Positions 36,431 through 47,220 of a stretch of DNA of 64,000 bases are shown in pieces. The translations under genes were made by a program, and so were the position numbers. How positions within the stretch are numbered: position 1 is the stretch's first letter; each line of letters opens with the position of its first letter. The DNA is from Polyodon spathula (taxonomy: Eukaryota > Chordata > Actinopteri > Acipenseriformes > Polyodontidae): assembly GCF_017654505.1 (NCBI RefSeq), contig NC_054538.1, positions 57,689,684-57,753,683 on the forward strand, read 5' to 3'. Under the pieces are notes generated by a model, which ran no database searches, was not told the DNA's origin, and worked only from the letters and a program-made list of their open reading frames with translations.

Positions 36431-37405
36431 CTTAAATTTCTAACTGCTTAGGGTAATGTTGATTTATAGTTTTTCTTATAAGGGAAAAAAACTAAAGATA
36501 TAAGTCCCACTTTTGTTAGAGCACCAGGTGCTTGCAGTCAAAAAAGCATCAACCTGAGCGAGGCTGTTCCAAAGAAAATTATTTTCTGAGCGATGGTCGG
36601 CTCCTGTGAAATAAAACACAAACACAAACCAGACAAGTGGAGCGGTTTTAACGGGAATCAGTTAATTACAGTACATTGGCTAGTATTGTCATGTCATAGT
36701 GGGTAGTGCAAAAAAATATTGAATTGGTGACAGTTAGGGTTAGGGTTAGGGAGGGAAACAAGTCTTCTTGCACTCGTTTGTCAACGGTGTGTTGATGTTA
36801 TCCACATAGAACCATCATGTTTTCTCTACGTATTAGAGAAAAAAAAAACATAATAAAATGAAAAAATAAAATAGACTTTCAATTCACTTTGAGTTTGGTT
36901 CATATGGGGCAGATATCTGCAACCTTAAAAATACACACTTCTACACTACCTTATGGGTACTGACCAATTGAATTATTAAAAGTTGTATGCATCTGACTGT
37001 AAACAGTCCACATTTCTTACAAACAGGATGGTCATCCTGGGGTTTTATGTATGTGTCTGTCTTTTTTCTTGGGGTCATGTTTGTGCAGGAATGGGAACAC
37101 CATGTTGGTATTTGGAACACCATCACCAGGAAAGTGAAATGGGCCTGTCCAGACAATAAGTATTTGGCTGATCGTATGCCGGTTTGAATAATGAACATGA
37201 GCGAATTAAGTGCTTTTTGCAGCCAACCGGAATTTATGGTACTGAAAATGAAGTAAGACATTGTAACATTGATTATTCTGTCTCTGATGTTCCCTCCCCT
37301 GTACAGACAATGTGCGTATGTTTGTGTTTCATTTATTATTATTCTCTATGACATGAGTGCTGTGGCCTAAGATGTTACCGGCAGGAAAAGAGAAAAAATA
37401 AGCTG
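36431..37405. other. No gene seen; three telomere-type units inside
   Basis: Apart from the TTAGGG triplet at 36734-36751 I recognise nothing. A 106-codon minus-strand frame at 36941-37261 has no known motif. Confidence 0.45.
36734..36751 (+). repeat. Three TTAGGG units (telomere-like)
   Basis: Three consecutive TTAGGG hexamers, preceded by CAG and followed by AGGG. An interstitial telomeric tract this short can arise by chance, by repair, or inside another repeat. Confidence 0.7.
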
Positions 37406-37413
37406 CAGTTTAG

Positions 37414-38311
37414 TAGTGATGGGACTGAAGCCTCAGCTGATTCGACCCCACGTGAGCCAATTGAAGCAAAGCAAAGCAAAGCTTCATGTGATTCATTTGA
37501 ACCACTAGGTCATGTGACCCATGAACAGTGTTTAGAAGAAGATGATAGGAAGGAAATAAATGTTTTTAACCAAATACGTACTCTTTTTTGTCAACAGTGC
37601 TCACAGTGTGGTGTTTCGTTCAAGCTGAAAGGAAGCTTTTTTTTTAAATGAAAATGCTGCTTTTTGTTTTATATTTCATTAACATTTACTTTTTTTTTCA
37701 AATTAACAAAAAACAAAAAAGATTTTAGTATGTGGAAACAAAGCTCTGTATGAACATTATTGGTAAAAAAAAATCCTCCGATCTATTATACGTGTATAAA
37801 TGCTACAGAGTAAACAATTTCTTACATGCTATGGTTGCTGAAGTCTCATCAAATTATGCTGTCTTATTTCAAGCAACAATAGCTTGTTTTTGATTGGACA
37901 ACACTTTTATATTTCTAGTATGATTATTTACAAAAGTTTTGTTGGTTAGTCACATGTTTGGTTGATATGTAAAATAAATATTCCAGACAATTAAAAAAAC
38001 AAAAACCAACAGATGAGCTCTTTCTTTAGAAAAAGCACTGAAATGTTCCTTTACACTGAAATAATTGTTTAAATTATAGATGCCCAATTAACCAAGAAAA
38101 TTAAAAACTCAATTGCTTGATGTTGTATGTCAAAAGTGTATGAAATGTTATTATATAACACATTGCCTTTGCTGAGCATTAGTGCAATTGTCCACTTTAC
38201 TAAATGTCTTCTCCCTATAGATTTCAATTTGTTGAGTTTTGCAGATCTACGAACCAAATGACCAAATGAACCAAATCAATGGTTCAGGAGGCTTCACTTT
38301 TCCCATTACTA
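37414..38311. mobile_element. Non-autonomous hAT transposon with 8-bp target duplication
   Basis: The left end begins TAGTGATGGGACTGAAGCCT and the reverse of the right end begins TAGTAATGGGAAAAGTGAAG then CCTC, giving inverted ends of about 30 bp with a small gap. The flanks are CAGTTTAG (37406-37413) and CAGTTTGG (38312-38319), 7 of 8 matching, as expected for hAT insertion. The 898-bp interior is AT-rich with no readable transposase. The TAGTGATGGGA start is shared by hAT families in fish. Confidence 0.85.
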
Positions 38312-38319
38312 CAGTTTGG

Positions 38320-39302
38320 CGCTGTTGCGCACATTTATTACACAAAATAAAACAAATAGGGAACAAGGGCTGAAAGACAGATATTAACAGAACAAGCAAA
38401 CGTACACACTTTCCAAATCTTGAGCATGTATTCAGTTTATGAATCTCTTACAGCTATTTCGAATTGGGCCCATTTCCACTCTGCATGAGATAAACAGATC
38501 ATGTGCATAATCCACATCATTATACATGGTGGTCAAGAAAAATTAGGAGCATGCTGGCTGCAGAGCAACTGCACAATAGCCAGTTATCTTCCCTAATAAT
38601 ACAGTCTGAAATCTGGGAAAAGATGGTCTCGCGATTCCATTTACACAAAGCCAGCTGCTGAAATGCTGTTCTTATTAAATCAAATCTAACAATTAGCAAT
38701 GAACAGGTTGATTTCAAAGCACTAAGACATTTCTAACCAGTGATATAACAATAGTACAAACAAGTTTTTACCGAACTTCTTTACCAGGTTCTGAAAAATA
38801 TAGCATTATACGTCACCATGTATTGCTATAACTGTTTAAATAATGTACCTGTAGTATTTATTTGTATTGTTAACATCCTGTTAACTTTAAAGTCTGTTTC
38901 AAAGCTCTTTTCAAAATGGCTGCTCTAGTGCACTAAATCACTGCAGGAAAAACGATTAATAAAAAAAAAAAAACTATAAGTGCTCTGGCTTTTCTGTTCC
39001 ATACCACATCATGGATCATTATCCCCCACTGTAGGTACTTGTCTGTACCAGAAGATAAAGGGGGTTATTTTCAAAGGAATTCTACTGGAGGATAATGCTA
39101 CATGCCACTATTTTGACAATTTTTTCTGCACCTCTGTTTTTTCATCCTGAAAATGTATGTAACATTCAAATTGGAAATGGAAATGCATTAGCTGTAATTC
39201 TGATTAGCATTTTTCACACCAGCTTCTGGCATTTTCTAACTTTTTCTAATTTCTCTAATGAAAACTGTGATTGTAGCTGCTGAACAAGTTTACAGTTCAA
39301 GC
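38320..39302. other. No gene seen
   Basis: AT-rich spacer; nothing recognised. Confidence 0.5.
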
Positions 39303-39905
39303 CTAAAAATGCCATTTTCCATTTGAATGGTCAAATATTATGTTCAAGCACACCAGGAGTAATTGTATTGAACCCAGCAGGAGTGAGGAAGACGGTATCT
39401 GTACTACCTGTCTATTGTCCATAGCCAAAAATGGCATCTTTATTTGAGCAAGATCCAAGCCATGCACACATGACTCAACCTGCATTGCAAGTGCTAGGTT
39501 CATGTCCAGAATTTGGAGCCACTGGAGCTCCACCTCGTCATATATTTCTAGGTATGTCTTTTTGTTGAATGCAGTCTGGCTCTGGGGGTGGGGTTTGTCC
39601 AATTTGTTCAATACACTAGCCCTCCATGTCTTTTACTCTGGAGACGTAAGTTTGACTACATCTCATTCTAAAGCTTGGACTTGGATATCAAAATCACTTG
39701 AGCCATGGAGACAAATTCCCACTTGTGTGCAATTGCAGCAGAGATGATGTTAAGCCGAGATTCCTTTTTTGTTCCATTTTTGCCAGTTGTTGGATATCTG
39801 CCAATACTACATCTAGTGAAGGGTAAAAGTGATTCATATCATTTAACTTGTGATATTTTTTCAAGCTCCTAAATTTAAAATAAAAAATGCTTGGAATGCA
39901 CATAA
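39303..39905 (-). pseudogene. Unidentified decayed coding sequence
   Basis: On the minus strand an ORF (39611-39303) reads FNKKTYLEIYDEVELQWLQI and LDMNLALAMQVESCVHGLDL, a normal-looking acidic/hydrophobic protein unlike the AT-rich noise around it. Upstream, reading through two stops, DFDIQVQALE, DVVKLTSPE and KTWRASVLNKLDKPHP join onto it. Further upstream, 39903-39694 reads PSLDVVLADIQQLAKMEQKR. The pattern suggests one protein broken by stops and a frameshift. I do not recognise the family: a retrocopy of a host gene or part of a transposon are both possible. No intron signals or poly-A tail were identified. Confidence 0.4.
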
Positions 39906-40597
39906 ATTTTAGTCTGAATGTTTTTGGTGTTTAAATTAAGCAATTATTGTAGCAGATGGTCTTTTTAAGAGAAGCATCTGATATGCCTATTTTGCAGTTG
40001 TTTTCAATTTCAATTTCAACACTAGGGAAACAAGGCACACGTATACCATTTTAACAGTTTTGGTATAGCCTGGAGGGTAGGGCTTATATGAGCATACTTT
40101 AGCATAACAAAAATACTTCGTTTACGTCTCTGGAGATGATCTAGGCTCTCCTGAAGTGCAAGGTGACATACTGCAGGAGAAGCTCATAAATCAGTCCAAT
40201 GTATTAGAAGTAGCCTGCAGGTATCTACAGCATAACATGTTTCTGTTAGTCTGAATTGCATCCTGCACATTACCTCAAAGAATGTTCACTTTGACTGTGT
40301 AGAAGTCATGAATATATTTCCTAGAAGATGTATGAAGTGTATTTTCAGTAGGCAAACACTATTAGTGTGTCTGTGGCAAAGTGCCCACCCTTTTGTATTA
40401 TTTATGTTTTGTATTATTAAGCTTCCAAGCCAAAGGCTGGTAAGCCTATTGTTATTGTTAAAGTTTTTTTTTATTATTTTTTTTTTCTTCTCAAAACTTT
40501 AAACTTCGAGGCTGTGTGACTGATCAGGTTCTGACTTGGCAGGTAACAAGCTGGATACATTGCCTGTCATTTTGCTGCTGTGTCCTTGCAATTGGTG
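39906..40597. other. No gene seen
   Basis: Unassigned; leads into the tandem array. A T-rich run lies at 40466-40490. Confidence 0.45.
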
Positions 40598-41838
40598 GCG
40601 TGACGCATTTTTCGATAAAACCTTTCGAAATCTTCTTCTTGGGAACCGGTGAAGCGATTGATCTGAAACTCATATATCAAATATATACACATAACAAACA
40701 TAACAAACATATATCTTCAGCATCCAAACCCGCATCAAGTTTGTGAAGCAGAAGTTATGTCAAAATGGCTGCCACAAATCTTATCGAAACATGCCCCTAA
40801 CAACAAACTGCTGCTTTTGAAAACTGTTTGTCCAACAAACTCCAAACTTAGTAGTTATCATCCCAGTAAAAATGGGATACAAATATGTGAAAATTGTGAT
40901 GTTTTATAAAACAAGATGGCCACCACTTATACGTTTACATTTTAAATTTAAACCTGCGTCAGTTGACAAATTATTTACTTGACTAACTCTAAACCCCACA
41001 AGCATCTTCCCTGTAACTGTATCAATAGAACTGACTTTTAAAAAAATTGTGTTGACTGAAACGAAAATGGCTGTTTGATGCATTTTTTTAGAAACCTTTT
41101 GAAATCTTCTTCTTGGGAACCAGTGAAGCCATTGATCTGACACTTGGCATATATCATCAGCATTCAAACCCACATCAAGTTTGCGAAGCAGAAGTTTCTA
41201 AGATAAATTTTAATGTCAGAATGGCTGCCCCAAACTTTAACAAAACACAGCCTTAACAGCAAACAGCTGCTATTTGAACACCGTTTGACCAACAAACTTC
41301 AAACTTGGTAGTTATCGTCCCAGTAACAATGGAACACAAATATGTGAAAATGGTTATGTGTTATAAAACAAGATGGCCGCCAGATGTACGTTTACGTCAA
41401 AAATTTAAAACTGCCTCAGTTGACAAATTATTTACTTGACTAACTCGAAACTTCACAAGCATCATCCTTGACACTGTAACAATACAACTGACTTTTAAGA
41501 AACTGGTGTTAAACTGAAATGGCCGTATGACTCATTTCTTTTTTAAACCTCCTGAAATGTTCTTCTTTGGCACCGTTGAAGTGATTGATCTGACACTTGG
41601 CAGATATTACCAGCATCCAAACCTGCTTGCAAAGCAGAAGCTGCTGTGATACAATTCAATAGTAAAATGGCTGCCGCAAATTTCACAGAAACACGGCCTT
41701 AACAGCAGACTGCTTTTATTTGAAAACCGTCTGACCAATAGACTCCAAACTTGGTAGGCATCGTTCTGGTGCCAGCGGAATACAAATATGTTAAAATGGT
41801 TATGTTTTGTGAAACAATATGGCTGCCACTCCAACATT
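40598..41838 (+). repeat. Tandem array, unit about 450-475 bp, 2.6 copies
   Basis: The same ordered blocks recur. GAAATCTTCTTCTTGGGAAC occurs near 40627 and 41101, and a variant near 41555. The block AAGCGATTGATCTGA with CAGCATCCAAACC follows it. CCAACAAACTCCAAACTTAG occurs near 40834, with variants near 41289 and 41738. ACAAGATGGCC occurs near 40911 and 41368, and AATATGGCTGCC near 41817. The third copy is cut short by the LTR-element segment starting near 41870. Each unit contains several AAAATGGCTGCC-like motifs. No long frame runs through the unit. Confidence 0.85.
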
Positions 41839-41869
41839 TTCTTCTTATATTCAAAACTGGAAAAAAATG

Positions 41870-42600
41870 GAGCTCCCACTGACGCTTCTACGGCAGGGGG
41901 CTCCCCTCCCGAGTTTGCCTCCCAAGGGTCGCCGCCACATGAGGGTCTGCTGCTGCTGTCGCCTGGGGTCACCGGTTCTGCTTCGTCTAGGGTCGCCGGC
42001 TCTGCTTCGCCTGGGATCGCCAGAGCTGCTTCACCTGTGGTCGCCGGAGCTGCTTTGCCTGGAACTGCTTCACCAGGGGTTGCAGCCAACTCTGCTTCGT
42101 TGTTGCCTGGAGGTGGTTTGATGCTGACCTCTCGGGATGTGCTGGGGCTGGAGAAGCAGAGCCTGGAAGCCATTAATGGCTCTGCTGCCAGTCAGTAAGC
42201 TGACAGCCTTTCCGCTGTCAGCTAAGGAACCGCTGGTTGTGAAGAGGAGGAAGGAGGTCAGGAGACCACCTTCCCCAGAAGCACTTTCACTGCCAAAGAT
42301 ACTGTGGCCGGAGCCCCGGAAGAGGGAACTGCTGGATATAAAGAAGGGGGGGGAGGTCAGGAGACCAACTCCACAGGCAACTGGGCTGCTGCCAGATTGT
42401 CTTGATCTGGAGGAGCCGGCCTTTGCAAGGTCAGCCTTGCCACTGTCAGGAGGAGGGCTGACTGCCTTGCCTGTTGTGTGCCATTGGAAGCATCATCCCC
42501 ACCCTTGGAGCATGGGGAAGACTTTTGGGACTTTAAGGAGGAAGGTGGCTGTTGAGGCCATGTGTGTGGGGGGGGGGCCCCCCCCCCCTCGCATACACAC
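41870..42600 (+). mobile_element. Internal fragment of the non-autonomous LTR family, copy 1
   Basis: It is much richer in GC than its flanks. The plus strand encodes a PGVA-type repeat protein, SASSRVAGSASPGIARAASP then VVAGAALPGTASPGVA. After a frame change it reads RKRELLDIKKGGEVRRPTPQ and, near the end, FGTLRRKVAVEAMCVGG. The 50129-52892 copy has RELPAIKGGEVRRP and a matching C-terminus, so the two are homologous. A long G/C run (42571-42592) lies where the polypurine tract would be. The 5' part is missing; it joins the tandem array directly. Confidence 0.7.
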
Positions 42601-42615
42601 CGTTTCACTGGTGGG

Positions 42616-43135
42616 GAAACATAATATAAACATATTTGTATATATAATAAATTATATTGTTTTATTATTATTATTATGTTTATTATTATTATTATATTGT
42701 ATTTTTGTGCAGGCGGACAAAGCCGTCCATCTTATTTACTGTTTGAGACCAGTGGAAAAGCTGGTGTTATAATGGGTAGTCGGTGGGGATGGGGTTAAAA
42801 CCTCTTCCCTAGTACCGTCATGGAAATGTCCACAAACTATAAAAAGACACACTCCAGGCTTATTAGGTGGAGAGTGTCAGCAGAGACGTAAGTCTGTGGA
42901 AAATAGAAATATACAATTGGTACGTATGCTGTTTTCATAACCAGTATACTACAGTACGTGTTTAATGTTGGTTTGTTTGTTTGGCCTTTGTGCCCTTTTG
43001 TTTGGTATTTTGTTTAAATATTTTATTTTATTATTTAATAAAGCGCGGAGCGCCATTGCGTTTTAGTTTTGCCCAACCCTTCTTTGTTTTTGTGTTGCTT
43101 TTTCCGGGTCCCTGACATCACTACAACCACTCAAC
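42616..43135 (+). repeat. LTR-like sequence after copy 1
   Basis: It starts with TTATTA microsatellite DNA (42660-42697). It then has a TTATTTAATAAAGCGCGGAG poly(A) block near 43030 and GGGTCCCTGACATCACTACA near the end, the arrangement of other LTR 3' parts here. I infer it is the 3' LTR of copy 1, but its 5' border and any target duplication were not found. Confidence 0.5.
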
Positions 43136-43534
43136 TGCCCTATTGACTAATTTATATGTATGAGACTTGCAGAGCTTGAGTGTTTGTCTGTGAAGTCACT
43201 GAAGAGTGTTGTGTAAAAGCAGTTGTGCATATTATCTTCAGAATAAAGTAACAAAATTTTCACTTGAAGCTGGCTTCTATACTATGTCCTTTGACTGCAG
43301 TTTTATGATTTATGCAAATCAAGTAGGGAATAGTCCTTCAAACTTCAGTTTCTCATGGCTCAAGATGATTAAGTCAGTTAAGGTTGCACAATCTGTAATG
43401 TTCCTTATTGATACACACTAACTCAAGGATTAAAGATTATTTTCATTTTATTTAGACAAACAAGGAGATTTAAAAGTCCACATGCGTTTTGACTCAAATG
43501 AGTCTTCATCAGGTGGTGAATACAATGATCAAAT
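43136..43534. other. No gene seen
   Basis: AT-rich spacer between two LTR-family pieces. Confidence 0.45.
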
Positions 43535-44518
43535 ATGAGCATCAACTCTCTTTATCATCAGGCAGGCAGCGACCCCAGGCGAAGCAGAGCAGGCAGCAAC
43601 CCCAGGCGAAGCAAAGCTGACAGCGACCCCAGGCAAAGCGGGACCCTCGGCAACCCTAGGCAAAGTGGGACCCTCGGCAATCCCAGGCAAAGTGGGACCC
43701 TCAGCAACCCTAGGGGATATAAAAGAGACACAGACAGGTCCAGGCGATGTGGAGCAGCAGGCAGCCCCAGCAGATGCAGAGCAGCAGGCAACCCCCAAGC
43801 AACATGCAATGCGACGCGCAACCCCAGGCGATAAGTCTACATCAGATGTAGCATCCCTAAACGGTGCAAAGTAGGCATCCCTGTTAACTCTTGACCGAAG
43901 GGGTCCGTTACCCCAGGCAATGGCGGCAGCAGACGGTCTGGGACGCAATTGCAGGAGGAAATCCAGGACTAGAGGTGGTGCTGAGGTTGGCCCTCTTCGC
44001 AGCCACTGCGTCCGGGTTTTTTCACCCAGTGCTCCCCTCAGCAACCGATGGCAGGGCTGCTGAAGTCTGGCACATCCTTCCCCTGGTCCTTTTATGGGTG
44101 CAGAGAGATACAGCTCCTGCTTCTCTCCCTCTGAGTGGTAGAGAGCAGAGGTAGCTCCTGCTTCTCGAAGTAGTTCTCTCCCTCTGGTGGTGGTGGAGAT
44201 TGGAGAGGCACCACCTCCACCTCCGCCTTGTCTCACCGTCGAGGTGACGTGACAGGGGTCCACCACTTCCACTGTCCCCGAGGAGCTGGAAGACCTCCTT
44301 CCGTTTCTCCCCGAGGAGGGGAACGACCGGGGGAACCAGCGGCAGGGGCTCTGATGGTGGAGGTCCCCTTCTGGCAGCGAAGGCGGAACGTCCCCGGCAG
44401 GGAAGATCCGCAGGGGCTCTTCGTCTTCCGAGAAGGTCCTTGGATCGACATGCACCCCCTTGTCCGTAGTGGTTGTAGCGGATCCGTCCGTACGAGGGAG
44501 ACAACCACCTCCTGACAA
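43529..44518 (-). pseudogene. Repetitive Pro/Ala-rich protein of the LTR family, copy 2
   Basis: The 329-codon frame starts MSGGGCLPRTDGSATTTTDK, probably not its true start. The middle block LQQPCHRLLRGALGEKTRTQ then WLRRGPTSAPPLVLDFL aligns with LHRLLREAQGRTTRLQ and WPRRGPMPAPQLVL in the 50773-51885 frame, showing a shared ancestor. The C-terminal 120 residues are imperfect repeats of a short unit, as in RVAEGPTLPGIAEGPTLP and ASPGVAACSASPGVA. Function is unknown. It has no catalytic motif, and such proline/alanine-rich repeats are probably structural or disordered. Its frame does not run into the zinc-knuckle frame, so a frameshift or stop separates them. Confidence 0.6.
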
Positions 44519-44806
44519 ACCAATCGCCGCCGTTCATCAGGAGGGGTAGCGATCTCCGTATTGGTCTCCAACCTGGGCTGTGGACCTTCGGTAGGACCCC
44601 CTCTTGGGCTGTTGGGAGAAACCTACTCCCCCCCTCTTAAAGCTGTGGATGCACTGACTCCCCTCAGGCGCAGGACGTTCGGGCGCTTCTCCCACTCAGA
44701 CAGAGAGGATGTTCAGGTCTCCTAAGCAGGACGTTCGGGCTGTGGCTGTTTGGGCTCCTCCCTCTTGGGTGTTGGCTGGGTCTGCATTCCCAACCAGGCC
44801 CTGGTT

Positions 44807-45022
44807 TCAGGCCTCCTCATATTGGGGATCACCGTAGGAGCAATCCTCCCTGTCATGCCCAAACTCGCCACAGACACCGCACATGGGGGCCCCTTCAGCC
44901 CTCCATTGCTCCTGTTCGGCTGGGTTGGCACCAAGGAACCACGACCTCTTAGGCTGCGGCTGCTGCTGTTGCCTCTGCTGCTGTGGCTGCTGCTTTTTAC
45001 AGCTCTCCCTCTTTCCTCTCAT
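44807..45022 (-). CDS. Gag-like zinc knuckle (CCHC) fragment
   Basis: Gag nucleocapsid knuckles bind the element's own RNA for packaging. The minus-strand frame reads KKQQPQQQRQQQQPQPKRSW, then a short linker and MCGVCGEFGHDREDCSYGD. The knuckle is C-x2-C-x4-H-x4-C (CGVCGEFGHDREDC), an exact match to the retroviral-type consensus. A glutamine-rich basic stretch precedes it. The primer binding site lies only about 90 bp upstream, so the N-terminal capsid part of Gag has been deleted. After ...YEEA the frame stops; a neighbouring frame continues with KREEPKQPQPERPA. Confidence 0.8.
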   Translation of the reverse strand: MRGKRESCKKQQPQQQRQQQQPQPKRSWFLGANPAEQEQWRAEGAPMCGVCGEFGHDREDCSYGDPQYEEA

Positions 45023-45114
45023 CCTCTTCTTTCCTCACTCTACACGAAATAATAAAAACGAGAAAAAAAAATCCTGCAGCACCTTCTCTCTAGCCTGAGT
45101 CGGAGGCCGTGGTC

Positions 45115-45132
45115 GATCCCACGATGACACCA
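45115..45132 (-). other. Primer binding site, tRNA-Leu-like
   Basis: Directly after the LTR on the minus strand the sequence is TGGTGTCATCGTGGGATC. The first eight bases and the GTGGGAT match the tRNA-Leu type PBS used by many Ty3/Gypsy elements (TGGTGTCAGAAGTGGG from general knowledge). It supports the LTR border at 45133. Confidence 0.65.
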
Positions 45133-45759
45133 CGTAGACCAGAACGGCGAGTGGTGAAGTCAGGCCAGAAGTAGGAAGGAAAACAAACCAGGTAGTACTG
45201 CAGTACTGCGGTGTTCATTCAAATACAAGAATAAAATAACAGGTTGAAAAAGAAAAAACACTGCTCACTGAGCAAAACAAAAGTTTTAATAAAACAAATC
45301 TCGAAAACAAGTCCGGCTGGGCAGTAGCCTTCATGGATCCTTTAAGTTTCAGTTTTGTTTTTGTTTTTATTTTTATTTTTATTTTTTTACTCTCCTCTAC
45401 CGCTCTCATTCACTCCTCCAAACACCCACCACGACTGTAGAGAGCTGCAGGCTTTTATGCAGGTGACCCTCTCCCGATTAGCAATAAATGAAACAATTAA
45501 TAGGGAGATGGTCACCTTCACAAGGTTTTTAATTGTGGACGGGACTTCCCATCCACGTTACAAAACATAAAAACAAAACAAACGTGGCTACAGCGTCATA
45601 AATACAATAACAAAACCCACGGCGTTCGCCGACATTTCTATACATAATAAACACAAATAAATAAATCATAATACAAAACACAAAATAAACTACACAAGAG
45701 CGGAGGGGGAAACCCCGTTCTAAAAATAAATACTCTACAGGGCCGCTCGCCCTGTTACA
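45133..45759 (-). repeat. LTR of family B (5' LTR of copy 2)
   Basis: Homologous over most of its length to the solo LTR at 24697-25353. Both share the TGTAACAGG start, ATTTATTTTTAGAACGGGGT, the GTCGGCGAACGCCGTGGG block and the GAAGTCA/TGACGTCA segment near the 3' end. The last bases (CTACG) differ from the usual CA. A poly(A) signal is seen in the minus-strand AATAAA near 45285. Confidence 0.75.
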
Positions 45760-45825
45760 ATCATATATTAAAATTTTAAAAAAATATTAATATTGGCTAT
45801 CGATTTTAAATCTTACACTGACTTC

Positions 45826-46070
45826 ATGACTACCTACCTTGAACTGATTTCAGTGGCACTGACGAAAATGGCATACAGTTCTTCTTGTGTTTATCTCTTG
45901 ATGCATGTTGTAATAGATCTGCATGATGAGCTCTAATCTCACATTTACACAATTCACACATAGCCTTGCTGTCATCGCCTGGTACAGGTCCTATCCATTC
46001 TTTAATTCCGCTCTCTTTTTCTTCCCATATTTTGCACACTTATTTGCCATGTCTTTTTTTTTGCTGCTTA
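45826..46070 (-). pseudogene. BED/C2H2-type zinc finger exon relic, hAT-like
   Basis: The minus strand reads KEWIGPVPGDDSKAMCELCK followed by CEIRAHHADLLQHASRDKHK. This fits the N-terminal DNA-binding finger of hAT-type transposases and their domesticated relatives (W..PVPGD..KA.C..C...... H.....H), with the C-x2-C and H-x5-H residues intact. An ATG 14 bp upstream of the first cysteine-containing block lies in another frame (MANKCAKYGKKK), so a one-base change breaks the start. After SVQG the sequence CAAGGTAGGTAG could be a splice donor. The LTR of copy 2 begins about 65 bp downstream and nothing further of the protein is seen. Confidence 0.6.
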
Positions 46071-47215
46071 CATAACAAACTGAACCAAAATTAAAACAAA
46101 GTCGAATGTCTAGCTGCAGTTTAATGCAAATATGCAATTGTTTTTATTGCGGTTCGTGGGTGGCAGCAGTGGTGGTGAGAAGAGGTCTACCAGTGTCTGT
46201 TCAAACTCCACCCCTTTCACTGGACTGTGACTTCTGATTGGACCTAATACAAAATGAAACGTACTGAATGGTTGGTATAAAGCACAACAAAATAACGGGA
46301 CCGTCCAATCAAAACATACCATTTATACGGGTGCATTGTTAAACTCACTGCTGCATGCATTCGATATAAGGCAAATTCACCAAACCGTTGTTAAATTCAG
46401 CAGGAGTTGCTTAACAAACTGTTGTTAAATTCACTGGTGCGTCACTGTTGAAGCAGCGGATTCACCAGGGTTGAGAGTTGGTGAACTGCAGAAAAACCAA
46501 AATGGCCGCTCCCACTCTGGTAGTTTGTCTTGTATGGAGATACTATTATCAATGTAATTGTAGATTCAGAGACGCCAAATCTTTTGAAATGGGTATGGAG
46601 TTGTGTATTTTGAATAAATATATAATAGCGCTAATAAACATATTGATAAACAATATCATATTTTCCAACTGATCCAGAGTAGTCGACTATGCTGTTGACT
46701 GAGGGTATAGTACACTTACATTTCTCATCCTTGACCTTTTTTTATTTTAATATAAAAATAAAAAATTCTGAAAATAAAAAATTCAAAGCTCATTTACAAC
46801 TAGAGTTGCCAGCAGGACCAGTGCACAATGCCAGTACCAGTACCAAACACTTTGGAGGTATGCTGAATAAGTGGGCTGTAAAGGGTTAAGCTGCTTGTGA
46901 TCCACGTTTACAGAAAGGTTTAAAAATACCACTGGCATGCCATTATAAATCCTGTGGTGTATTGAAAAGAACCCCAGGTAGAACCATTAGCATGTCTCAC
47001 ATTCCCAGCCATGGCAAAACAATGGATTTGGAACAAATATTGAACTATGGTTCTGAACAGTGGTATGTCAAGCATAGTATGTGACCTAGTTGTAGTATTT
47101 AGATGACTGTAACATGCTGAAAATCACATGCTTGGAATTATTGTATGAGGCATGGAACACAACTTCCACATTGAGGGCAGGTCATTTTTTCCCCCGAAGG
47201 GGTTTCCTCATCTGA
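46071..47215. other. No gene seen; possible 5' flank of the finger relic
   Basis: Contains repeated phrases such as GTTAAATTCA with CACTGGTGC near 46345-46440 and a TTATAAAGC-like stretch on the minus strand. I could not assign it. It may be the promoter side of the same ancient transposon. Confidence 0.35.
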
Positions 47216-47220
47216 GGGAC

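Larger units (their letters stand above)
43535..45759 (-). mobile_element. Non-autonomous LTR retrotransposon, copy 2 (5' LTR and internal region)
   Basis: Read on the minus strand, a 627-bp LTR (45759 to 45133, family B, starting TGTAACAGGGCGAGCGGCC) is followed by a tRNA-Leu-like primer binding site, a Gag zinc knuckle, a proline/serine-rich part and PGVA-type repeats, ending near 43535. No 3' LTR follows, so the copy is truncated. No protease, reverse transcriptase or integrase motif was seen. The internal region resembles the copy at 50129-52892, although that copy has different LTRs. Confidence 0.75.

Noticed and set aside
43535..44515. Plus-strand frames opposite the LTR-family ORF (for example 43891-44154)
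   Set aside because: They are antisense shadows; homology between copies lies on the minus strand.
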